From Promethearchaeota archaeon (GTDB lineage: Archaea; Asgardarchaeota; Lokiarchaeia; Sigynarchaeales; SOKP01): a DNA stretch of 5,409 nt. Positions 1-4,249 of this stretch are shown piece after piece (within the stretch, counting starts at the first letter, position 1; every line of letters begins with the position of its first letter). The stretch spans positions 1-5,409 of the forward strand of contig JAEOUI010000595.1 in NCBI GenBank assembly GCA_016839425.1. The letters run 5' to 3'. The notes under the pieces were generated by a model. The model was not told where the DNA came from. It saw nothing but the letters and a program-made list of their open reading frames with translations, and ran no database searches. A program made the position numbers and the translations under genes.

Positions 1-30
1 AGAAAAACGTTGTTGGTTAATTTTCGACAT
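1..30 (-). CDS. possible 5' end of a gene running off the left edge (partial)
   Basis: On the minus strand an ATG at 30-28 opens a frame reading MSKINQQRFS with no stop before the window edge. Ten codons are too few to assign a function. The support is positional: a TATA-like TTTATATC (bases 69-62, minus) lies about 36 bases upstream, which would put transcription start some 9 bases before this ATG. The long gene-free stretch to its right would then be an ordinary divergent promoter region. It could equally be a chance ATG; in AT-rich DNA a ten-codon open frame means little. Confidence 0.3.
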   Translation of the reverse strand, partial: MSKINQQRFS

Positions 31-61
31 GAGTATCTTTAAGAATTGTTAATAAGTTTTT

Positions 62-69
62 GATATAAA
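62..69 (-). promoter_or_regulatory. TATA-like box for the possible leftward gene
   Basis: The minus strand reads TTTATATC here, close to the archaeal TATA consensus. It is centred about 36 bases upstream of the ATG at 30, giving a predicted short leader of roughly 9 bases. The region is very AT-rich, so such matches arise by chance. Confidence 0.28.
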
Positions 70-168
70 CTAATAATGAAACCTGATCTTTTGAAGACAT
101 ATTAAAAATAAATAAAGAATTACAGTTAAACTTCAGCACTAGTTTTGAATAGTTCTATCAATCTAAGC

Positions 169-220
169 TTTAAAATTTTAGAGTTTACAACTTCAAGGCA
201 TGAAACTTTAAAATGCTAAA
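169..220. repeat. imperfect 18-base inverted repeat (hairpin candidate)
   Basis: The left arm is TTTAAAATTTTAGAGTTT (169-186) and the right arm AAACTTTAAAATGCTAAA (203-220), separated by a 16-base loop. Fifteen of 18 positions pair, and one further position is a possible G-U pair in RNA. T5 at about 237-241 follows, so it could be part of a terminator for rightward transcription or a regulator site. Both arms are almost all A/T, so a chance origin is quite possible. Confidence 0.3.
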
Positions 221-263
221 AATATTTCATTATATGTTTTTGTTACCATGCACTTTATGCTAA

Positions 264-271
264 TTTTATAA
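264..271 (+). promoter_or_regulatory. TATA-like box upstream of the small membrane protein gene
   Basis: TTTTATAA lies about 50 bases before the ATG at 317. With usual archaeal spacing, transcription would start near 293-295 and leave a leader of about 22-24 bases. A weak purine-rich AGAG (307-310) sits within that leader, 6 bases before the start codon, and might serve as a poor ribosome site. Confidence 0.3.
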
Positions 272-316
272 TTGGTTTGGATGTGCAAAACTTCATAGAA
301 ATAAGCAGAGATAATA

Positions 317-760
317 ATGCCGAAACAGTTTAAAAAGGTTGATATTCGCAAACAGCGAAAAAAAGCAATTCAAGAGCAGCAAAAGCACCTTAAAAAAGAG
401 GATCCTGAAAAATTCAAAAAATTAAAGGAGAAAGATGAAACCCTTCATAAATCAGAAGAAGAAATAAAATTAGACGAAAGATTAAATAAGGAAACCAAAT
501 TATATTGGACAAGAGCGTTTATGGGATTTATATGCGGTATAATTGGTCGTCTTTTTCTTAATTTCATAGGTTGGTCTTTATTTTTTTGGATGATTGGTTT
601 TTGGTTTGGATTTCCATTTATTGCAAGCTTTCTTATTTTTAGATTTAAATATGATAAAGAGGAGTGGAATTGGAAAAATATTCTTAAACCAGGATTATTG
701 ATCTATTTTCTTCTGTTCATGTTTATAACAACATTCATTCATACTTTACTTAGGTTTTGA
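317..760 (+). CDS. hypothetical small membrane protein with a charged, lysine-rich N-terminal half
   Basis: I do not recognise this 147-residue protein. Residues 1-63 are highly charged, rich in Lys and Glu with almost no hydrophobic runs, and probably form a helical or coiled-coil cytoplasmic segment. Residues about 67-108 are strongly hydrophobic and look like two closely spaced membrane helices, with an aromatic stretch (FFWMIGFWFGFPF, 89-101). A short charged linker (KYDKEEWNWK, 111-120) leads to a third helix at about 124-144. There is no signal peptide, cysteine motif or catalytic signature, so it is more likely structural, scaffolding or a membrane-insertion accessory than an enzyme. 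The ATG at 317 is the first in frame and has only a weak AGAG upstream. The gene ends 22 bases before the pyrI stop, to which it is convergent; nothing links the two functionally. That it is a real gene is fairly sure; its role is unknown. Confidence 0.72.
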   Translation: MPKQFKKVDIRKQRKKAIQEQQKHLKKEDPEKFKKLKEKDETLHKSEEEIKLDERLNKETKLYWTRAFMGFICGIIGRLFLNFIGWSLFFWMIGFWFGFPFIASFLIFRFKYDKEEWNWKNILKPGLLIYFLLFMFITTFIHTLLRF

Positions 761-765
761 AAAAA
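760..765 (-). terminator. possible short T-run terminator for pyrI
   Basis: The minus strand has six consecutive T residues (ATATTTTTTC context) about 18 bases past the pyrI TAG stop, overlapping the stop codon of the converging gene. Short U-tracts can terminate archaeal transcription, but this one is minimal and has no hairpin. Confidence 0.25.
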
Positions 766-782
766 TATGATGATATGAATGT

Positions 783-1289
783 CTAAAGGACAATTTTTTG
801 TCTGATTTTTTTTTCTGTTTTTCCTTTAGAAACAAATTTTATTTCTTGAAGATTATATATTCGATCGCAATAGATACATTGTATTTTTAAGGGTTTTTCT
901 TCTAAAACGTTGAATTCATAATCGATTGGCTCTTTTCCAGAATTAGTAATACATGTCTTGTTAACGCATCTTATCAGTTTTTTGATGACTCTTGGTATTT
1001 CAACTTGCTTTTTTTCAATTACCTTGTAATCCTTTATCAAAGAGATTTTTGCATTAGGTGAGAGAATGGAGATTTGTTGCATTTGAGTTTCATTCAAAAA
1101 TACATTCTCAATTTTAATAATATCCTTTTTTAAATACTTTTTAGATGAGACGTTTACACCAATAGTCATTAAATCCGAAGTTTCATCTAATCCCGTCAGA
1201 TTTAGTATTGTTAAGGCATAACCAGCATCGATATGATCAATGACGGTTCCTTTCCTAATTTTGTCTATTTTTAATTTTTCTTCTGACAT
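783..1289 (-). CDS. pyrI: aspartate carbamoyltransferase regulatory subunit PyrI
   Basis: PyrI binds nucleotide effectors and docks on the catalytic PyrB trimers of aspartate carbamoyltransferase, the first committed step of pyrimidine synthesis. The 168-residue protein has both family domains. The N-terminal effector domain carries GTVIDHI (14-20) and KDIIKIEN (55-62); by alignment from memory to the E. coli chain, D18, H19, K59 and K93 match its nucleotide-site D19, H20, K60 and K94, whereas E. coli N84 is Ser (S83). The C-terminal zinc domain keeps all four ligands: C108-x4-C113 and C138-x2-C141. E. coli PyrI is 153 residues; here a basic tail (about 153-168) is extra. The ATG at 1289 matches the family start and has only a weak GAAG upstream. 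Archaeal pyrI usually follows pyrB, but no pyrB is adjacent here; it stands alone, so pyrB must lie elsewhere. The family call is very secure. Confidence 0.96.
   Translation of the reverse strand: MSEEKLKIDKIRKGTVIDHIDAGYALTILNLTGLDETSDLMTIGVNVSSKKYLKKDIIKIENVFLNETQMQQISILSPNAKISLIKDYKVIEKKQVEIPRVIKKLIRCVNKTCITNSGKEPIDYEFNVLEEKPLKIQCIYCDRIYNLQEIKFVSKGKTEKKIRQKIVL
794..822 (+). terminator. T-rich terminator for the small membrane protein gene, inside the 3' end of pyrI
   Basis: Three T runs lie in series on the plus strand, T6 (794-799), T9 (806-814) and T5 (818-822), starting 34 bases after the TGA at 758-760. This is the pattern of archaeal U-tract terminators, with no stable hairpin. The same bases encode, on the other strand, the lysine-rich C-terminal tail of PyrI, so the T runs may instead be a by-product of AAA/AAG codons. 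Confidence 0.42.
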
Positions 1290-1367
1290 CTTCTTTTTAG
1301 GTAATTAATTTCATTAAAAAATCATTCCTTAAATTACATTAAAGTAAGATTTATTGAATAACTTTAT

Positions 1368-1375
1368 TTCGCGAA
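1368..1375. promoter_or_regulatory. TTCGCGAA palindrome, possible operator or BRE overlap
   Basis: A perfect 8-base palindrome with a CGCG core sits in otherwise A/T-only DNA, directly next to the TATA-like TTTATTAATA. Its right half with the next base (GCGAAT) occupies the place of a TFB recognition element, and a protein bound here would block TBP/TFB access. An operator is only an inference; an 8-base palindrome can occur by chance. Confidence 0.28.
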
Positions 1376-1385
1376 TTTATTAATA
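1376..1385 (+). promoter_or_regulatory. TATA-like box of the radical SAM gene
   Basis: TTTATTAATA is centred about 24 bases before the ATG at 1404, which fits a leaderless transcript beginning at or next to that ATG. The spacing argues for ATG 1404 over the in-frame GTG at 1395, which would lie upstream of the predicted transcription start. Confidence 0.4.
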
Positions 1386-1403
1386 CTTTATCACGTGCGA
1401 CAA

Positions 1404-3068
1404 ATGAGAATTCTTATTGTAGATTGTTTGAGTGCTGGTAATGGTAAGAGAAAATTTTCAAGAGATTTTATAGGCGGAGGACCAAAAGTAATTGCTGGAG
1501 TTCTAAGTCAAATTAAAACCTTAAAAGCAGAAATTGAAATAATAAGAGCAGAAGATATAATTAATCCAGCAGAATCGCCAGACCTTAATAAACTTAAATC
1601 TTTTGATTTATGTTTAATTTCTGCCATGAGTATGGACCTTGCTTGTGTAAAGAAAATTTCGACTTTTTGGAAGAAGGTTAAGAAAAACAAGATGATAATA
1701 TTAGGAGGCCCTATTTCAAGTGATATACAAATTTTGGAAAAAGTCCATGCAGACATTTCAATAAAAGGAGAAGGAGAAGAGATCCTATTACAAATAGTCA
1801 ATCTTTTGATTAATTCAAATAACGAGATGAATAATGAGATATGTCCTCATTTGAGAAAAATAAAAGGAATATCGTTTAGATTTAATGGAAACATTTTCTC
1901 AACAGGAGATAAAGATCCGTTATCAAAAGAAGCATTTAATAAATTCACAAAACCTGGATTATTCATTAATTTTTACCAATTTTATAAGAATTATAAAGCA
2001 GCACGTATCTATGTTGAATGCTTAAGAGGGTGTTCAAATTTCTATAGAGCTTCAGATTATTACAAAAGTAATGGCCCTTGTTTAAAAACATGTAAAGTCT
2101 GCCGAGATGAAATACTTAAGAACAGAATTAATTGTCCTAGAAATATACCTCCGGGATGTGGTTTTTGTTCAACCATAGGATCTTTTGGTTCTCCAAAATC
2201 TAGAAATATGGAATTAATTATTTCAGAAATAAAAGCGCTACTAAAGATCGGAGCTCGGAGGATTGTTTTGGGTGGACCAGATCTATTAGATTACAAGAGA
2301 GAAGATTTAGTTCCAGAAGGAATTTTAACAACTCCTGAGATGCCTCCATTACCTAATTATCACGCTCTTAATGATTTAGTTGAAAATATTATTAATATTG
2401 ATAAAGTTAAGCAAAAAGAAGCTCAGATCTTTGTTGAAAATGTAAAAGCGAGTCTTTGTACTAAAGAAGCATTAAAGATTTTATCAAGGATTCCAAACTC
2501 CGTTTTTTCAATTGGATGTGAGACAGGTTCAGATGAATTCGCAAAGAAACTCGGACGTCCGTGTTTTCCAGAACAAATTCTAAAAGCTATTGTAGAGGCG
2601 ATTAAATTTGGGATTCGCCTTCACGTTTATTTTATACATTCCCTTCTGGGTGAAATTGTAGAATATATTATGGAAAGTATTGAACTATTAAACAAATTAT
2701 ATGATTTGGGTGTAGAAAAAATAACGATTTATAAATATCGTGAATTTCCAGGCTCACCATTTTATAACCTTAATTATTATCATAAAACTACTAGTAAAGA
2801 AACCAAGTTACTAGAACGCTATCGTAAAAAACTAATCAAGCAAGCTATAAACTTTAATTTAGAACGAAAAAGGGAAATGATTGGGAAGGATTTTGATGTG
2901 ATACTAGCAGAACAGAATTTCATAAACAAGGAAGATGCTATTGGCTATATTTTACAAGGAGGACCAAAAGTCTTGGTGAAAAAAGGCAATATAATGATGG
3001 GGGCATTAGTTAAAGCGAGGATTAACAAAGTTATATCTGATAAATTAGTAGAAGGTTTTATTCTATAA
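1404..3068 (+). CDS. B12-binding-like radical SAM protein with a Cys-rich insertion and C-terminal TRAM-like domain
   Basis: Numbering is from ATG 1404 (554 residues); GTG 1395 would add three, but MRILIVD at the ATG fits the first strand of the fold. Residues 1 to about 160 form a Rossmann, B12-binding-like domain ending in GGPISSD (101-107) and GEGE (121-124); no DxHxxG cobalamin-ligand motif is visible, so cofactor binding is doubtful. The radical SAM core (about 202-455) shows VECLRGC, a cluster motif split as C210-x41-C252-x2-C255, GGPDLLDY, GCETGSD (371-377) and FPGSPFY. The 41-residue insertion adds C226-x3-C230-x2-C233 and C244, able to bind a second cluster or zinc. Residues about 494-554 match TRAM, an RNA-binding beta-barrel found at the end of tRNA methylthiotransferases. 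The reaction is unknown; RNA modification is my inference from TRAM. There is no clear ribosome site. The 3' end overlaps the next gene, on the opposite strand, by 11 bases. Confidence 0.88.
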   Translation: MRILIVDCLSAGNGKRKFSRDFIGGGPKVIAGVLSQIKTLKAEIEIIRAEDIINPAESPDLNKLKSFDLCLISAMSMDLACVKKISTFWKKVKKNKMIILGGPISSDIQILEKVHADISIKGEGEEILLQIVNLLINSNNEMNNEICPHLRKIKGISFRFNGNIFSTGDKDPLSKEAFNKFTKPGLFINFYQFYKNYKAARIYVECLRGCSNFYRASDYYKSNGPCLKTCKVCRDEILKNRINCPRNIPPGCGFCSTIGSFGSPKSRNMELIISEIKALLKIGARRIVLGGPDLLDYKREDLVPEGILTTPEMPPLPNYHALNDLVENIINIDKVKQKEAQIFVENVKASLCTKEALKILSRIPNSVFSIGCETGSDEFAKKLGRPCFPEQILKAIVEAIKFGIRLHVYFIHSLLGEIVEYIMESIELLNKLYDLGVEKITIYKYREFPGSPFYNLNYYHKTTSKETKLLERYRKKLIKQAINFNLERKREMIGKDFDVILAEQNFINKEDAIGYILQGGPKVLVKKGNIMMGALVKARINKVISDKLVEGFIL

Positions 3069-4167
3069 GAAGAGCAATAAAGAAAAGAATCGTTGTAATC
3101 ACAAAATTATAGGTTAGATTATCATCAACATCTAAATCTATATAATCGATAAACCCAATTAATATAGCCCCAATTATAGGATATAAGAAGTATCCTAATA
3201 TGCTTATAGAGAAAAAGTAGCGTAAAAAGAATAAGATCAAGAGCCCAGAAATAAAAGCCACGATAATGCCTCCAAATAAACCTTCATAGGTTTTTTTTGT
3301 CTCTCTTATATGCTTTTTGCCTAACGTTCGTCCTATGAGATTTGAGGCCACATCCCCAAAGATTGCCATTGCCATCGTCGTACATATTACTAATGGTCCT
3401 ATAGGTTGAATTAAACCATACAAAATAATTACAGAAAAACAACCAATTGCCATTGAGATATGTGGGCCAATTCTAAAGTTCAATTCTTTTTTTCTAAGGA
3501 TTCTGTTCACTGGTTTTAATGGATAATTTTCGGGATCCAAAATTCGTACGAAATCAGCAGTCAATAATCCAATTAAGGAAATTCCAACAAGAAATACAAC
3601 TAAGTATTGAGTAAAAATCATTAAATCCCCATCAATTCCAAATACAGAATAAAATGTAGTAGAAAAACTCTCAGGTAAACTTAATAAGAGAGATTTAAAG
3701 ACATTTTGCAATATAAACCCTAAAGTAAAGTAAAATAGAATTATGCCAAGTACAACTAAATGGGTTAATTTGCGATAAATCTCAAATCTGAGAGGTAATT
3801 GATCATCTTCAGTTGAACTTGATTCAATTTGCTTTAATTGTTTTGGTAGAGAATTTTCAACCCTCTTTTTCTCTCTAGATACTAAATAATAGAAGAGAGG
3901 TAAGAAAAGTAAAATAAAACTAAGCATAAAAATATCAAATGGAAAAACGATAAAAGCGATGGTAGAAATGCCCATAAAATTGATGATGATTATACTTGCG
4001 GTTATAGAAAATATTAAAATGAGGCTATTAGCCAAATTATTATGAAAAGCTTCTTTCTCACTATTCTTTTTAGCTAAAAAAGTGATATATAGGAGAATTA
4101 TTCCATAAAAATAGAGAAAACAAGTAATAAAATATGATCCTATGTTCAAATATTGTTGAAAAATCAT
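3058..4167 (-). CDS. SEC59/DGK1/VTE5-family membrane kinase (dolichol, diacylglycerol or phytol kinase-like)
   Basis: Members of this family use a nucleotide, often CTP, to phosphorylate a lipid alcohol such as dolichol, diacylglycerol or phytol inside the membrane. The 369-residue protein has about ten hydrophobic segments. Residues 1-100 hold roughly three helices and look like an added N-terminal membrane module, followed by a charged loop (99-125). The kinase part begins with the family signature E129-x2-RK-x2-H136 and continues with GPHISMAIG (234-242), MAIFGDVASNLIGRTLGKK (267-285), KKTYEG (291-296) and DVDDN (346-350). The Asp of GDVAS, the KKTYEG lysines and DVDDN are the likely nucleotide/metal site by family analogy. 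In an archaeon, dolichol phosphate for glycosylation or a prenyl/archaeal lipid intermediate are both plausible substrates; sequence alone does not choose. It lies 82 bases downstream of trpB2 on the same strand, with a T-rich tract and TATA-like box between, so separate transcription is likely. Confidence 0.82.
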   Translation of the reverse strand: MIFQQYLNIGSYFITCFLYFYGIILLYITFLAKKNSEKEAFHNNLANSLILIFSITASIIIINFMGISTIAFIVFPFDIFMLSFILLFLPLFYYLVSREKKRVENSLPKQLKQIESSSTEDDQLPLRFEIYRKLTHLVVLGIILFYFTLGFILQNVFKSLLLSLPESFSTTFYSVFGIDGDLMIFTQYLVVFLVGISLIGLLTADFVRILDPENYPLKPVNRILRKKELNFRIGPHISMAIGCFSVIILYGLIQPIGPLVICTTMAMAIFGDVASNLIGRTLGKKHIRETKKTYEGLFGGIIVAFISGLLILFFLRYFFSISILGYFLYPIIGAILIGFIDYIDLDVDDNLTYNFVITTILFFIALLIE

Positions 4168-4179
4168 TAGCTTTTATCA

Positions 4180-4189
4180 TATATTTAAA
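4180..4189 (-). promoter_or_regulatory. TATA-like box upstream of the membrane kinase gene
   Basis: The minus strand reads TTTAAATATA, an excellent archaeal TATA match, but it is centred only about 17 bases before the ATG at 4167, so usual spacing would start transcription about 10 bases inside the gene. Either the real start codon is a little downstream (an in-frame TTG lies at codon 7), or the working box is the weaker TTATTAAATT further out (about 4209-4200). Confidence 0.35.
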
Positions 4190-4216
4190 GGCATACGAAT
4201 TTAATAAGATTATTAG

Positions 4217-4240
4217 AAAAAGAAATAAAATAGAGAAAAA
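4217..4240 (-). terminator. T-rich terminator tract after trpB2
   Basis: Starting about 10 bases beyond the trpB2 TAA stop, the minus strand carries T5, T4, T3 and T5 runs broken by short TCTCTA and ATTTC interruptions. This is a typical archaeal U-rich termination zone without a hairpin, and it separates trpB2 from the kinase gene. Confidence 0.45.
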
Positions 4241-4249
4241 TAGAGGAAG

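Larger units (their letters stand above)
31..316. other. gene-free AT-rich intergenic region
   Basis: I find no convincing coding frame here on either strand; stops are frequent in all frames. It holds a possible leftward TATA box (62-69), an imperfect inverted repeat (169-220) and a possible TATA box for the rightward gene (264-271). The short word AACTTCA recurs near 129, 189 and 289, but such an A/T-rich 7-mer is weak evidence of a designed repeat. I see no tRNA, rRNA or CRISPR repeat. Confidence 0.6.
1290..1403. promoter_or_regulatory. divergent promoter region between pyrI and the radical SAM gene
   Basis: This 114-base AT-rich spacer must hold the promoters of both outward-facing genes. 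For pyrI the best candidate is TTTTTTA on the minus strand (1321-1315), 26-32 bases before its ATG, consistent with a leaderless or very short-leader transcript. For the radical SAM gene there is a better TATA-like element at 1376-1385. The only G/C-rich word is the TTCGCGAA palindrome at 1368-1375. Confidence 0.45.

Noticed and set aside
1508..1801. 97-codon open frame on the minus strand
   Set aside because: It lies wholly antisense to the B12-binding-like domain of the radical SAM gene, which has clear family motifs; the antisense product shows no recognisable features.
1404..1880. Functional cobalamin site in the N-terminal domain
   Set aside because: The fold-type motifs (GGP, GEGE) are present, but the DxHxxG histidine motif is not; many radical SAM proteins with this domain lack it, so I do not claim B12 use.
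2079..2102. CLKTCKVC (C-x3-C-x2-C) taken as the primary radical SAM cluster motif
   Set aside because: It fits the classic spacing but lies inside the insertion. By position relative to the strand VECLRGC and the downstream CGFCS helix, C210/C252/C255 better match the family's cluster ligands. The alternative is not fully excluded without a structure.
3291..3298. T8 run on the plus strand as a terminator for the radical SAM gene
   Set aside because: It is over 220 bases past the stop and is the complement of the lysine codons of the conserved KKTYEG motif in the kinase, so coding explains it.
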